Position numbers and translations under genes: made by a program. Positions 24,632 through 33,465 of a stretch of 35,446 nucleotides of DNA are shown here, piece after piece (positions within the stretch are counted from its first letter, which is position 1; the number at the start of each line of letters is the position of its first letter). The stretch is from Burkholderiales bacterium (GTDB lineage Bacteria > Pseudomonadota > Gammaproteobacteria > Burkholderiales > Thiobacillaceae), in assembly GCA_005790965.1 (NCBI GenBank), contig SXTL01000060.1, positions 1 through 35,446 of the forward strand. Direction: 5' to 3'. Below the pieces are notes generated by a model. The model made no database searches. It saw only the letters and a list, made by a program, of their open reading frames with translations, and was not told where the DNA came from.

Positions 24632-25965
24632 CGTTTTGCCTCCACAAAGGATTGCACCACGCGCTCCATCTTCATGAAGCGCGAACCCTTTACCAGCACC
24701 GTCACCTGTGGACCCAGCGCTTGTTCCACACCCGCCAGCAGATCTTCGATCAACTCAAAATGCTGACCACCCTCGCCAAAGGCGCGTGCCGCATGAACCG
24801 CCAAAGCACCGAAGGCCAGAAGGCGATGGATGCCAGCCGCCCTCGCGCGTTGACCAATCTCTGCATGTAAAGCGGCGGCGTCTGGCCCCAATTCGCCCAT
24901 TTCGCCCAGCACCAGAATCCGCGTCCCTGGCAAGGCGGCCAGTACGGCGATTGCCGCCGACACGGAATCAGGATTGGCGTTGTAGGTGTCGTCGATCAGG
25001 CGCGCACCGAGAATGCAGTCGTGTATCTGCAGGCGCCCCTTAACCCCGGCATAGCCCGCCAGCCCCCGCGCCACCGCATCGGTTGATGCCCCCAGCGCCA
25101 AGGCCGCCGCCGTAGCCGCCGCCGCGTTGCGCAGGTTGTGTTCACCTAACACGGCGAGGGTGGTTTCGATCCGGCCTTGTGGGGTCTCGAGCGTGAGCGC
25201 CGTGCCATTGCGCTCGGCCCGCACATCCGCACTGTCACCCAGCCCAAAGGTCCGGATCGGATGGGCACCGGCCAGTTCGCGCCACAACCCCGCATGAGCA
25301 TCGTCGGCGTTGACGATGGCCGTGCCATCGGCACGCAGCCCGGCATAAATCTCCCCCTTCGCGCGTGCCACTGCCTCAACCGTGCCCAGTCCGGCCAGGT
25401 GCGCGCGCTGGGCATTGTTGACCAGAGCGACATCCGGAGCAGCGATGCGGGTCAGGTAAGCCAATTCGCCGGGGTGGTTCATACCCATCTCAGCAACGCA
25501 GTAGCGATGCCCAGGCCTCAACTTGAGCAGGGTCAGCGGCAGGCCATAATCGTTGTTGAGATTGCCCTCCGTTGCCAGCACAGCGTCCTCACCGACCGCC
25601 GCGCGCAAGATTGCCGCTGTCATTTCCTTGACCGTGGTTTTGCCATTGCTGCCGGTAATCGCCACCAGCCTGGCCGGCATCTGACGGCGATGCCAGGCCG
25701 CGAGTTGACCCAAACCAATCCGGGTATCCGCCACCACGATAGCGGGCGCCACCGCCAAGCCCGCATCAGCGGCAATCATCACGGCTGCGGCCCCCCGCGC
25801 CAGCACATCGGCCACAAACTGGTGCGCATCAAAGCGTTCGCCGCGCAAGGCAACAAACAAGGCCCCGGCGACATCGCCACGACTGTCGGTGACGACGCGA
25901 TCCCACGCGACATCGGCACCGCTGGCGTGTGCCTCCAATGCAGCGGCGACTTCAAGCAATCTCAT
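24622..25965 (-). CDS. murF: UDP-MurNAc-tripeptide--D-alanyl-D-alanine ligase
   Basis: Adds the D-Ala-D-Ala dipeptide to complete the pentapeptide precursor. It has 447 residues. It shows the MurF-type DSRGDVAGALFVALRGERFD entry, the ATP loop GSNGKTT (residues 105-111), EMGMNHPGELAYLTRIA, NADDAHAG, the IDDTYNANPDS block typical of MurF, and VLVKGSRFMKMERVV at the C-terminus. It overlaps the 3' end of murE by 14 bases and mraY by 10. Confidence 0.98.
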   Translation of the reverse strand: MRLLEVAAALEAHASGADVAWDRVVTDSRGDVAGALFVALRGERFDAHQFVADVLARGAAAVMIAADAGLAVAPAIVVADTRIGLGQLAAWHRRQMPARLVAITGSNGKTTVKEMTAAILRAAVGEDAVLATEGNLNNDYGLPLTLLKLRPGHRYCVAEMGMNHPGELAYLTRIAAPDVALVNNAQRAHLAGLGTVEAVARAKGEIYAGLRADGTAIVNADDAHAGLWRELAGAHPIRTFGLGDSADVRAERNGTALTLETPQGRIETTLAVLGEHNLRNAAAATAAALALGASTDAVARGLAGYAGVKGRLQIHDCILGARLIDDTYNANPDSVSAAIAVLAALPGTRILVLGEMGELGPDAAALHAEIGQRARAAGIHRLLAFGALAVHAARAFGEGGQHFELIEDLLAGVEQALGPQVTVLVKGSRFMKMERVVQSFVEAKRCS

Positions 25966-27421
25966 GGGTATTTCCTCGGGTTTTCAATGCCTGCCGGGCG
26001 ACCACGGCATCGGAGAACGGCAAGCGTTGACCGCCAATTTCCTGGTAATCCTCGTGGCCCTTACCAGCAATCAGAACCACATCGTCGGCTTCAGCTTCAG
26101 CGATGGCCGCGAGAATGGCTGCCCCGCGATCGACCAGAGCGCGCTGCCCGCTCGGCATGGCCACCATGATGTCGTTCAGAATGGTCTGCGGATCTTCATG
26201 CCGCGGGTTGTCACTGGTCACAATGGCGCAATCTGCGCCTTGGGCGACGGCCGCCCCCATCAAAGGCCGCTTGCCGCGATCTCGCCCACCACCACAGCCA
26301 AACACACAACACAGGCGGCCCGGAGTAATCGGCCGCAAGGTGGCCAACACCTTCTCTAGGGCATCCGGGGTGTGGGCATAGTCAATGATCACTCGCGGGC
26401 AACCCGCTTCGCGCGGCATGACCTGCAAGCGACCCGTCACCGGCGCAAGTTGTTCCAGTTGCGCCACCACCTCGGTCAGTGACACGCCACTTGCGAGCAA
26501 GGCCCCGCCAACCGCCAGCAGATTTTCAGCATTAAAGCGGCCCAACAGCGGTGAGCGCACGGCCAAAGCGCCCCATGGCGTAACCAGCGTGAAGCGCACA
26601 CCATCGGCATCCATCTGCAAGGCCTCGGTATGGATGTCGCCCTGATCAATGCCGTAAGTCAGCACCTGCGGCACACGCCCTTCGAGTTCACGAGCCAAGC
26701 GTGCGCCCAGCGCATCGTCGGCATTGAGCACGGCGGCTTTGAGTCCAGGCCAAGCAAACAGGCGGGCCTTTGCGGCGGCATAAGTGTCCATGTCGCCGTG
26801 ATAATCGAGGTGATCGCGCGACAGGTTGGTCAGCACAGCCACAGCAAAATGCATCCCCGCTACGCGACCTTGATCGAGCGCATGTGAAGACACCTCCATG
26901 GCCAGCGCCACGGCCCCCGCATCGGCAAATCCGGCCAGCAGGCCCTGCAAAGTGACCGCATCGGGCGTGGTGTGGCTACTGCCTTGCAGCGCATTGACGA
27001 AGCCGTTGCCCAGCGTGCCGACGATCGCCGTCTTGCGGCCAACCCGCGTCAGCGCCTCGGCTATCCAATGCGAACATGAGGTTTTGCCGTTGGTACCCGT
27101 GACCGCAATGCTCCACAACCGGCCAGACGGATCGCCATACCAGTCGACCGCCAACTCGGCGGCCACATGGGTCAAGCCCTGCAGCGCAAAGTTCTCCACC
27201 CGGACCTCGGACGGCCACGCAAAATCGGCCGGTTCCCAGACCACGGCGGCGGCACCGGCCTCGACGGCGGCAGCAATGTGGGCGCGGCCATCATGCACCG
27301 CGCCGGGCCAGGCCAGGAAAATGTCGCCGGGCCGCACGCGGCGGCTGTCTGCGCTCAGATGCGCGCCTGGCGAATGCTCACGCAAGGCGGCAATCAGGGT
27401 GTCGAGCTTGGCATCCGTCAT
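25952..27421 (-). CDS. murE: UDP-MurNAc-L-Ala-D-Glu--meso-diaminopimelate ligase
   Basis: Adds the third residue of the stem peptide. It has 489 residues. The entry motif DSRRVRPGDIFLAWPG, ATP loop GTNGKTS (109-115), the LTNLSRDHLDYHG block and DYAHTPDALEKVL are present. The specificity motif is DNPR (404-407), which marks meso-diaminopimelate-adding enzymes rather than lysine-adding ones and agrees with a Gram-negative host. It overlaps ftsI by four bases and murF by 14. Confidence 0.98.
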   Translation of the reverse strand: MTDAKLDTLIAALREHSPGAHLSADSRRVRPGDIFLAWPGAVHDGRAHIAAAVEAGAAAVVWEPADFAWPSEVRVENFALQGLTHVAAELAVDWYGDPSGRLWSIAVTGTNGKTSCSHWIAEALTRVGRKTAIVGTLGNGFVNALQGSSHTTPDAVTLQGLLAGFADAGAVALAMEVSSHALDQGRVAGMHFAVAVLTNLSRDHLDYHGDMDTYAAAKARLFAWPGLKAAVLNADDALGARLARELEGRVPQVLTYGIDQGDIHTEALQMDADGVRFTLVTPWGALAVRSPLLGRFNAENLLAVGGALLASGVSLTEVVAQLEQLAPVTGRLQVMPREAGCPRVIIDYAHTPDALEKVLATLRPITPGRLCCVFGCGGGRDRGKRPLMGAAVAQGADCAIVTSDNPRHEDPQTILNDIMVAMPSGQRALVDRGAAILAAIAEAEADDVVLIAGKGHEDYQEIGGQRLPFSDAVVARQALKTRGNTHEIA

Positions 27422-29145
27422 ACCGCCTCCGCCACCACCGGCGTGCGCACCGGCGGCAAAGATTCCATCGGCGCATCCGGCGGCAAAGCGAGGAAGCGCA
27501 AGGTGCCAGCCATGATGCGCGAGAACACCGGCGCGGCTACCTCACCTGCGTAGTAAGCGCCCGTGCTCGGCTCATCTACCATAACGGCGATGACCACGCG
27601 CGGGTCGGAGGCCGGGGCCATACCGACAAAAGAGGCGTAATAGCGATTGCCAGCAAAAGAGCCATCAATCAACTTGTGGGCAGTACCCGTCTTGCCGGCC
27701 ACGCGATATCCCGGCACACGCGCCTTGGGTGCCGTCCCCCCCTCCTGCGTCACCATCTCCAGCATCACGCGCACCTGTTGTGCCGTCGCTTGGCTAATCA
27801 CCCGCTCACCCGCGACCGGAGCACTGCGTTTCTCCACTGTCAGCGGCATCAACAAACCATCATTGGCGAAAATGGTATACGCCCGCGCCAGTTGCAGCAG
27901 GCTGATCGAGAGGCCGTGGCCATAGGCGAGCGTGCCTTTTTCGATCGGCAACCACTTGGTTTTTAGGCCCCGCAACTGGCCACGCGTCTCGCCCGGTAGG
28001 CCCGAGCCCGGCAGCTTGCCAAAGCCGCTGCGGGTATAGATGTCATGGATATCGCTATCACGCATACTGCCCGCGATCTTGGCCATCACGACATTGCTCG
28101 ACACCTGTATAGCCTCCGCCACACTGATGACCCCTTTGGGATGGGTATCGCGAATCTGTTTGCCCGAGAGCACCAAATTCTCGCTGGCGTCATAGCGACT
28201 CGCCGGTTTAACAATGCCCCGTTCAAGCGCCGCCGAAATAAAGATCGGCTTCATGGTCGAACCCGGTTCAAAGGCATCGACTACGGCATGATTGCGAGCC
28301 AGCGCTTGGGTCATCGTCGCACGATCATTCGGGTTGTAGGCCGGATAATTAGCAACAGCCAAAATCTCGCCCGTGCGGGCATCCAAAACCACGGCACTGG
28401 CTCCTTTGGCGCGGAATTTTTCATACGCCGCCTGTAGTTCCCGGTAGGCCAGATACTGAATCTGCGAATTGAGGCTAAGGGTCAAATCCCGCCCATGTTT
28501 GGGCAGACGAACGAGATCCAGCTCCTCGACAACATTGCCCGATCGATCGCGAATAACCGACTGCAGTCCAGGCACTCCGGCTAGCACCGATTGATAGGAA
28601 AACTCGATGCCTTCCAGGCCCTTGTCTTCCACATTGGTCACACCAAGAACCTGCGCCATCGTGTAGCCTGCCGTGTAATAACGACGATATTCCGGCTGGC
28701 TACTCACCCCTTTGATCTTGAGCGCCATCACGGCCTCTGCTTCCTCTGCAGGCACTTGCCGACGCAGATAGACAAAACGGGCTTTCTTGTCGCGCACCAA
28801 ACGCTCTAGCCAGGCCCGATTGATCGTCAAACCCATCGCCAGTTGCGTGATCTGAGCGGGCGTCATCTCCGCCTCACGCGCATTAAGCACAATGGCGGCG
28901 GCCGGAATGCTAATCGCCAGATGCGCCCCGCGGGCATCCAGCAGCATGCCCCGGTGGGCCGGAATCTCAACTTTTCGTTTAACACGCAGGTCGCTCTGTT
29001 TGACCAGAAAGTCTTTCTCAAAGACTTGCATATAGAAGAGGCGGCCCACTAACCCGATCAGCGCACCAAAAATCAGCAGCATGACGACCTGCATGCGCCA
29101 GCGCTGCAGGTCGATCTTCATGGAGGGCGAACGCCGCGCTTTCAT
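27418..29145 (-). CDS. ftsI: Septal peptidoglycan transpeptidase FtsI (PBP3)
   Basis: Class B penicillin-binding protein that cross-links septal peptidoglycan and pairs with FtsW. It has 575 residues. One membrane anchor lies at residues 20-40, followed by the pedestal domain beginning KVEIPAHRGMLLDARG. The transpeptidase domain has the active-site STMK (Ser296-Lys299), SSN (349-351) and KTG (485-487). The 4-base overlap with ftsL at the start and with murE at the end fit coupled expression. No signal-peptide cleavage site is apparent, as expected for an anchor. Confidence 0.97.
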   Translation of the reverse strand: MKARRSPSMKIDLQRWRMQVVMLLIFGALIGLVGRLFYMQVFEKDFLVKQSDLRVKRKVEIPAHRGMLLDARGAHLAISIPAAAIVLNAREAEMTPAQITQLAMGLTINRAWLERLVRDKKARFVYLRRQVPAEEAEAVMALKIKGVSSQPEYRRYYTAGYTMAQVLGVTNVEDKGLEGIEFSYQSVLAGVPGLQSVIRDRSGNVVEELDLVRLPKHGRDLTLSLNSQIQYLAYRELQAAYEKFRAKGASAVVLDARTGEILAVANYPAYNPNDRATMTQALARNHAVVDAFEPGSTMKPIFISAALERGIVKPASRYDASENLVLSGKQIRDTHPKGVISVAEAIQVSSNVVMAKIAGSMRDSDIHDIYTRSGFGKLPGSGLPGETRGQLRGLKTKWLPIEKGTLAYGHGLSISLLQLARAYTIFANDGLLMPLTVEKRSAPVAGERVISQATAQQVRVMLEMVTQEGGTAPKARVPGYRVAGKTGTAHKLIDGSFAGNRYYASFVGMAPASDPRVVIAVMVDEPSTGAYYAGEVAAPVFSRIMAGTLRFLALPPDAPMESLPPVRTPVVAEAV

Positions 29146-29471
29146 TGCACCACCCCAGACCCAGCCGAACTTGGCCCCGAAGCGTTTGCTGCCCCGCTAT
29201 TCAACTCAGGCTCCGCCGACAACACCCGAATACGGGAGGTATCCGGGTTGCTCATCCCAAGACGCTGTGTCGCGATCGCCTCAACCTTGTGGTACATGGC
29301 CCAACTCGCTTGCTTGAGCAGGAGCCGTTCCCACTCCACCTCAAGGTCGCGTCCCACTTTTTGCGCTTGCTGCAATTCCAAAAACAACTTGCGCGCCTCA
29401 TGGCGCGCGGTCACTACAGCCAGTGCGCTGACCGTAATGAGCAGCACAAGGAAGATATCGACCCGGGTCAT
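29142..29471 (-). CDS. ftsL: Cell division protein FtsL
   Basis: Small bitopic divisome protein that forms the FtsQLB complex and activates FtsWI. It has 109 residues: a short cytoplasmic start MTRVD, one membrane helix (residues 5-22), then a leucine-rich coiled coil (about residues 25-60) with the LEVEWERLLLKQ pattern, and RLGMSNPD. The last 25 residues are rich in serine, alanine and glycine and look disordered. It sits between rsmH and ftsI and overlaps both by four bases. Confidence 0.94.
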   Translation of the reverse strand: MTRVDIFLVLLITVSALAVVTARHEARKLFLELQQAQKVGRDLEVEWERLLLKQASWAMYHKVEAIATQRLGMSNPDTSRIRVLSAEPELNSGAANASGPSSAGSGVVQ

Positions 29472-30409
29472 GACAGACCCCGCCGCTCGGCCACTCTCAA
29501 CACCGCGCTACGAGCTCGTGGATTGCGGCGCAATTCTTCAGCACTCGCCCGCATGGCCTTGCCCACCAAAGTCAAACGCCCTGGTGGCAAGAGATGCGCC
29601 GGCATCGGCACCTCGGCAGGAATCTGCGGCCCCTGCGCCTCGGTACGCATAAATTGCTTGACTTGACGATCCTCGAGCGAATGGAAACTGATCACCGCCA
29701 GCCTCCCGCCGGGACCCAACGCGGCCAACGCCTGCGGGAGAACCTCCGCCAGTTCTTCAAGTTCGCGGTTAATGTAAATCCGCACAGCCTGAAAGGTGCG
29801 CGTCGCCGGATCCTGACCGGGCTCGCGCGTACGGACAGCGCGCTGACAGATCTCGGCCAACTGCCGCGTGCGCAGCAATGGCTCTTGCTGGCGCGCTTCG
29901 ACAATCGCCTTTGCAACCCGGCGAGCAAACCGCTCCTCGCCGTAATCACGCACCACCTCGGCAATCTCGGTCTCTGACGCCAGCGCCAACCACTGCGCCG
30001 CGCTCATCCCCGTCGTGGTATCCATGCGCATGTCGAGTGGGGCGTCGCCGCGGAAACTGAAGCCCCGTTCGGTTTGATCGATCTGCGGGCTGGAAACGCC
30101 GATGTCGAGCAGAATGCCATCGACCTGAGTCATTCCCATAGCCTGCAGGGTCTCCGCCAGACGGCTGAAAGGGGCGTGAACGATCTGGAAACGCGGGTCG
30201 CTGTGCGCCAATACCTGGCCCTCGGCGATGGCTTGCAGATCGCGATCCAGCGCGATCAGGCGCCCCTCTGGTCCCAGGGCGGCCAGAATGGCGCGGCTGT
30301 GACCGCCCCGACCAAAGGTGGCATCGACATAAACCCCATTGGCGCGGATGGCCAAAGCGGCGACCGCCTCCGTCAACAAGACGGGAATATGAGCGGCGGG
30401 CAGGTTCAC
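29468..30409 (-). CDS. rsmH: 16S rRNA (cytosine(1402)-N4)-methyltransferase
   Basis: S-adenosylmethionine-dependent enzyme (formerly MraW) that methylates C1402 in the ribosomal P site, together with RsmI, which is also encoded in this window. It has 313 residues. It starts HIPVLLTEAV, followed by the SAM motif VDATFGRGGHSRAIL (residues 28-42), LIALDRD, DGILLDIGVSSPQID and LAVISFHSLEDRQVK. The start codon is GTG and overlaps the mraZ stop (GTGA). Confidence 0.97.
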   Translation of the reverse strand: MNLPAAHIPVLLTEAVAALAIRANGVYVDATFGRGGHSRAILAALGPEGRLIALDRDLQAIAEGQVLAHSDPRFQIVHAPFSRLAETLQAMGMTQVDGILLDIGVSSPQIDQTERGFSFRGDAPLDMRMDTTTGMSAAQWLALASETEIAEVVRDYGEERFARRVAKAIVEARQQEPLLRTRQLAEICQRAVRTREPGQDPATRTFQAVRIYINRELEELAEVLPQALAALGPGGRLAVISFHSLEDRQVKQFMRTEAQGPQIPAEVPMPAHLLPPGRLTLVGKAMRASAEELRRNPRARSAVLRVAERRGLS

Positions 30410-30876
30410 AGCGAAAAGTCCCTGAGCTCATCCGGGATATCTCCTGCCTGCATGGCTGCCGCCAGTTGCCCCGGCAGTTCGTTGGCCGAAGCGTACAACG
30501 CCGTCCAGGCCGTCTCCGACCAGATCTCAAATTTGTTGCCCTGACCGACCAGAACGGCCCCCTTGTCCAGCCCCACCCGCTCGCGCAGAGCCGCAGGCAA
30601 CAAGATACGCCCGGCCGCATCTAATTCCACATCAGCCGCCGAGCCGACCAAGACGCGCTGCATCAGACGGCTGACCGGGTTAAAACTGGGCAAGGCATTG
30701 AGCTTGCGCTCAATCGGCTCCCATTCCGGGAAGGGATAGAGCAGCAGGCAGGAAGAAGGATCCAGCGTGACGATCAGGCGGCCGGCGCACTGCGCCTGCA
30801 ACAGCTCGCGATAACGCGCCGGAATGGCCAAACGACCCTTTCCGTCCAACGCCAGATGCGAATGACCCCTGAACAT
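30406..30876 (-). CDS. mraZ: Transcriptional regulator MraZ
   Basis: AbrB-fold repressor of the dcw cluster promoter. From the ATG at 30876 it has 156 residues, close to family length, beginning MFRGHSHLALDGKGRLAIPA. A longer frame from 30939 would add 21 residues, and the DNA coding them contains the operator boxes, so it is rejected. Two SpoVT/AbrB-like repeats are visible: DGKGRLAIPARYRE near residue 11 and DAAGRILLPAALRERVGL near residue 86. There is no strong ribosome binding site. It is the first gene of the cluster, and its own operator lies just upstream. Confidence 0.95.
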   Translation of the reverse strand: MFRGHSHLALDGKGRLAIPARYRELLQAQCAGRLIVTLDPSSCLLLYPFPEWEPIERKLNALPSFNPVSRLMQRVLVGSAADVELDAAGRILLPAALRERVGLDKGAVLVGQGNKFEIWSETAWTALYASANELPGQLAAAMQAGDIPDELRDFSL

Positions 30877-30901
30877 AGCGCGTATGCAGATGCCGGAAAC
30901 C

Positions 30902-30936
30902 ACCCCGACAACCCACTTTCTCCCACAAATCTCCAC
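30902..30936 (-). promoter_or_regulatory. MraZ operator, phased GTGGG boxes
   Basis: On the minus strand the boxes GTGGA (30936-30932), GTGGG (30926-30922), GTGGG (30916-30912) and a degenerate GGGGT (30906-30902) repeat every 10 bases with 5-base spacers. Direct TGGGN repeats of this phasing are the known binding pattern of MraZ. They lie just downstream of the predicted transcription start, fitting autorepression. Confidence 0.8.
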
Positions 30937-30944
30937 CAAGCTGC

Positions 30945-30973
30945 ACTATAGGAAGCAGAAAACGGGTCGTCAA
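30945..30973 (-). promoter_or_regulatory. Promoter of the dcw cluster
   Basis: On the minus strand TTGACG (30973-30968), a 17-base spacer and TATAGT (30950-30945) give near-consensus sigma70 geometry. The predicted start is near 30938, directly before the MraZ boxes. The 180 bases farther upstream, to rnpB, are AT-rich and hold no gene I can support. Confidence 0.75.
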
Positions 30974-31154
30974 GTGAAATTTTCAATAGGGACAAGGACT
31001 TATGCAATCAGGCTGCCAGAATAAAACCGTCCAGATTATTATGTAAATGCGAGACAAACTTAATGTAAGTTATGAAATAACTCACCGATCTTCGGCAAGA
31101 CTGGTACATCACTACTAGCCAGAAAAGACCGTAGCAGGATCAAAAAACAAAAGG

Positions 31155-31541
31155 GAGGGGAGTTGGCCGATAAGCCGGGTTCTGTCGTGGACAGTCATTC
31201 ATCTGGGACCACGCTCGCGCGCCGCCTCGTGCAGCCTACCCGCAGACTCCGACGGGCCGCCGGTGTTCCGAAAAACATGTCTGCCTATTTGGCCTTGCTC
31301 CGGATGGGGTTTACCCGTCGGGACGGTTGCCCGCCCGACCGTGCGCTCTTACCGCACGATTTCACCCTTGCCTGTACTAACTTGCGTTAGCCATCGGCGG
31401 TATGTTTCTGTTGCACTGTCCGTCGCCTTGGGGCCTTGCGGCCTTATAGCGCCCAGGTGTTACCTGGCATCCTGCCCTGTGTAGCCCGGACTTTCCTCCC
31501 GCCACAAACAGGTGACGGGCGACTGTCTAGCCAACTCCGAG
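31155..31541 (-). ncRNA. rnpB: RNase P RNA, bacterial class A
   Basis: Catalytic RNA that removes the 5' leader of tRNA precursors. On the minus strand the signature GGAGGAAAGTCCGGGCT-like 5' core is present (GGGAGGAAAGTCCGGGCTAC), then CAGGGCAGGATGCCAGGTAA, GTGCAACAGAAA, CCGCCGATGG, GGTAAGAGCGCACGG, GGAGCAAGGCCAAATAGG and the 3' block GATGAATGACTGTCCACGAC followed by AGAACCCGGCTTAT. The closing P1 helix pairs GGAGTTGGC (31538-31530) with GCCAACTCC (31167-31159). The length of about 385 matches the class. The exact ends are uncertain by a few bases. A T-rich run after the 3' end may aid termination, but no GC-rich hairpin is seen. Confidence 0.96.
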
Positions 31542-31545
31542 CGGC

Positions 31546-31551
31546 AGTATA
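31546..31551 (-). promoter_or_regulatory. Likely -10 box of rnpB
   Basis: TATACT on the minus strand lies 4-5 bases before the inferred 5' end of RNase P RNA, inside the short gap after rsmI. No matching -35 box is clear at 16-18 bases, so only the -10 is marked. Confidence 0.45.
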
Positions 31552-31564
31552 ACCGCGCCAACCG

Positions 31565-32437
31565 TTAATCTGCGTCCTTATCTGCAGACAAGGACAAGGC
31601 CCGCGTATAGAGCGCTGATTTGTTGAACCCCGTGAGCCGGGCTGCCAATCGAGCCGACTGGCTGGGCGACAACTCCTCCATCAAGGTCGCCAACACTGCC
31701 TCGGCCCGCGCACCCTCGGCATCCGGGTCAGGTTCAGGAGCCACCACGACCAAGACAAATTCACCCCGCTGATGATCCGGATCAACCCGCAACCAGTCCG
31801 TCAGATCCCCTAACGCGGCGGCGTGAAACTGTTCAAAGTGTTTACTCACTTCCCGCCCCAAAAAGCAATGGCGGGTCGGCCCCAGTTCCTGAACCAGATC
31901 CGTCACAGTCTCTAGGATGCGATGCGGCGCCTCATAAAAAACCCAGGCGCAGGGCCGATCTCTCAGGCTAGCCAAGACCTTGCGCCGTGCCGCCGTTTTG
32001 GGCGGCAAAAAGCCGTGAAAACACCAGTCCCCTTCTATCCCGGCAACGGACAGGACGGCCGTCACAGCACTCGGTCCGGGCAGCGGAGTAATAACGAAAC
32101 CTGCCTGCCGTACGGCCTGCACAACGCGTGCGCCGGGATCGGAGATGCCCGGCGTTCCGGCATCAGAGACCAGCGCCACGCTATCGCCCGCTCCCAAAGC
32201 GGCAATAATTCGCGTCGCTGCCTCGCGTTCGTTGTGTTCGCGGCAGGACAACAGCGGAACCCGAATCCCGTAGGCGGCCAGCAAGGCCCCCGAGACCCGC
32301 GTATCCTCCGCTGCAACCAGTGCCACGCTACGCAGTACATCCAGGGCGCGCAAGCTGATGTCGCGCCGGTTGCCAATTGGCGTTGCTACGACATACAGTG
32401 TCGAAGGTCGGGCGGGCTGAGCATCATCGGGCATCAT
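31565..32437 (-). CDS. rsmI: 16S rRNA (cytidine(1402)-2'-O)-methyltransferase
   Basis: SAM-dependent enzyme that, with RsmH, makes the doubly methylated m4Cm1402. Starting at the first of two adjacent ATG codons (32437) gives 290 residues, family length. A longer frame to 32554 would run into the divergent yraN and has no family similarity. Tetrapyrrole-methylase-fold motifs are LYVVATPIGNRRDIS, AAEDTRVSG, VALVSDAGTPGISDPGA, ITPLPGPSAVTAVLSVAG and FYEAPHRI. The C-terminal half ends with the helix-turn segment LTGFNKSALYTRAL. It is divergent from yraN, a common pairing, with about 20 bases between the starts. Confidence 0.96.
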   Translation of the reverse strand: MMPDDAQPARPSTLYVVATPIGNRRDISLRALDVLRSVALVAAEDTRVSGALLAAYGIRVPLLSCREHNEREAATRIIAALGAGDSVALVSDAGTPGISDPGARVVQAVRQAGFVITPLPGPSAVTAVLSVAGIEGDWCFHGFLPPKTAARRKVLASLRDRPCAWVFYEAPHRILETVTDLVQELGPTRHCFLGREVSKHFEQFHAAALGDLTDWLRVDPDHQRGEFVLVVVAPEPDPDAEGARAEAVLATLMEELSPSQSARLAARLTGFNKSALYTRALSLSADKDAD

Positions 32438-32457
32438 AAAGATGGGGGCAAGCAAGA

Positions 32458-32817
32458 ATGGCAACAGGGAGAAGCATAACCCAGCAAAGCGGTGAGGCCG
32501 CCGAAAGACAAGCAGCGCGCTTCCTCGAAGGCCAGGGCCTGACCGTGATCGCACGCAATTATCGCTGTCGCGGCGGCGAGATTGACCTCATTGCCCAAGA
32601 CGGTGACAGCCTCGTCTTCGTCGAGGTCCGCGCCCGGCGCAACACGAACTACGGTGGCGCAGCAGCAAGCATTACGCACCGCAAGCAACAACGACTAATC
32701 TACGCGGCTCGCCATTACCTGATGCACCTGCCGCACGAACCTCTGTGTCGCTTTGATGCCATCCTCATTGATGGAGAGCGCCTGGAATGGCTGCGCAGCG
32801 CGTTCGATGGTTTTTAA
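32458..32817 (+). CDS. yraN: UPF0102 family protein YraN
   Basis: A 119-residue protein of the YraN family, whose fold is of the Holliday-junction-resolvase/restriction endonuclease type; its biological role is not settled. The diagnostic core is NYRCRGGEIDLIAQDGD followed by LVFVEVRARRN, in which GEIDLI, D and EVR make a PD-(D/E)xK-like metal site, and then the basic ITHRKQQRLIYAARHYL helix. It is divergent from rsmI and 52 bases before the dolP start. Confidence 0.93.
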   Translation: MATGRSITQQSGEAAERQAARFLEGQGLTVIARNYRCRGGEIDLIAQDGDSLVFVEVRARRNTNYGGAAASITHRKQQRLIYAARHYLMHLPHEPLCRFDAILIDGERLEWLRSAFDGF

Positions 32818-32827
32818 AACAGGGCGT

Positions 32828-32833
32828 TATAAT
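32828..32833 (+). promoter_or_regulatory. -10 box upstream of dolP
   Basis: A perfect TATAAT lies 36 bases before the dolP ATG, after the end of yraN. The -35 region is weak (TTCGAT at a long spacing), so dolP may have its own promoter, but this is tentative. Confidence 0.45.
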
Positions 32834-32869
32834 CCGAGCTATCTTTTCTGTTCCCCTTGGAGAACTTCC

Positions 32870-33445
32870 ATGCGCAGCCCCCTCGTGATTGCCTTTTCCC
32901 TTCTAGCCTCAGGCCTGCTCGGTGGTTGTGCCCCGGTCATTGTCGGCGGCGCCGGAGTTGGTGTCCTCATGACCGAAGATCGCCGCACGGTCACCACCTA
33001 TCTGATGGATGAGGAAATCGAACTCAAAGCGACGCATCGCACCTCCGAAGCCAAGTTGGATAAAGTCCATGCCAACTTCACCAGCTACAACCGCCGCGTC
33101 CTGATTACCGGTGAGGCCCCGACCGAAGCGCTCAAGGCCCGAGTCGGCGAGATCGCACGCGGGGTTGAAAATGTGCGTGAAGGCGAAGTCAAAAATGAGC
33201 TACAGATTGCCGCTCCAACCTCGCTGGTTACCCGTAGCAACGATGTCCTCCTGACGACCCAAGTCAAGGCAGGGTTGTTCAACGACCGTCGCATCAACGC
33301 CAATCAGATCAAAGTTGTCACCGAAAATGGCGTCGTCTTCCTGATGGGTATCGTCAAGCCGACGGAAGGTGATGCGGCCGCCGAGACCGCCTCCAAGGTC
33401 GCGGGCGTCACCCGTGTCATCAAGGTCTTTGAAGATCTCCGCTAA
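32870..33445 (+). CDS. dolP: BON-domain outer-membrane lipoprotein DolP
   Basis: Lipoprotein of the DolP (YraP) type that supports outer-membrane integrity and BAM function in relatives. From the ATG at 32870 it has 191 residues. This start has TTGGAGA at good spacing and gives a lipoprotein signal ending LLGGC (Cys20). An upstream frame from 32753 overlaps yraN and is not supported. Two BON domains follow, near residues 48-112 and 120-190; the second has the conserved IKVVTENGVVFLMGIV segment. No aspartate follows the cysteine, so outer-membrane sorting is expected. Proximity to yraN matches the E. coli neighbourhood, though diaA is missing between them. Confidence 0.92.
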   Translation: MRSPLVIAFSLLASGLLGGCAPVIVGGAGVGVLMTEDRRTVTTYLMDEEIELKATHRTSEAKLDKVHANFTSYNRRVLITGEAPTEALKARVGEIARGVENVREGEVKNELQIAAPTSLVTRSNDVLLTTQVKAGLFNDRRINANQIKVVTENGVVFLMGIVKPTEGDAAAETASKVAGVTRVIKVFEDLR

Positions 33446-33465
33446 GGGTCTAAGCACAACACGCC

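Noticed and set aside
25177..26169. Plus-strand frame of 330 codons opposite murF and murE
   Set aside because: It is antisense to two conserved Mur ligases that overlap each other and has no motif of its own.
30974..31154. Small RNA or gene between rnpB and the dcw promoter
   Set aside because: The stretch is AT-rich with only a weak 6-base inverted repeat (AGTTAT/ATAACT), and no frame or strong structure supports a gene.
31163..31390. Small plus-strand protein across the RNase P RNA
   Set aside because: This is the reverse complement of rnpB; the RNA signature is unmistakable and the frame is incidental.
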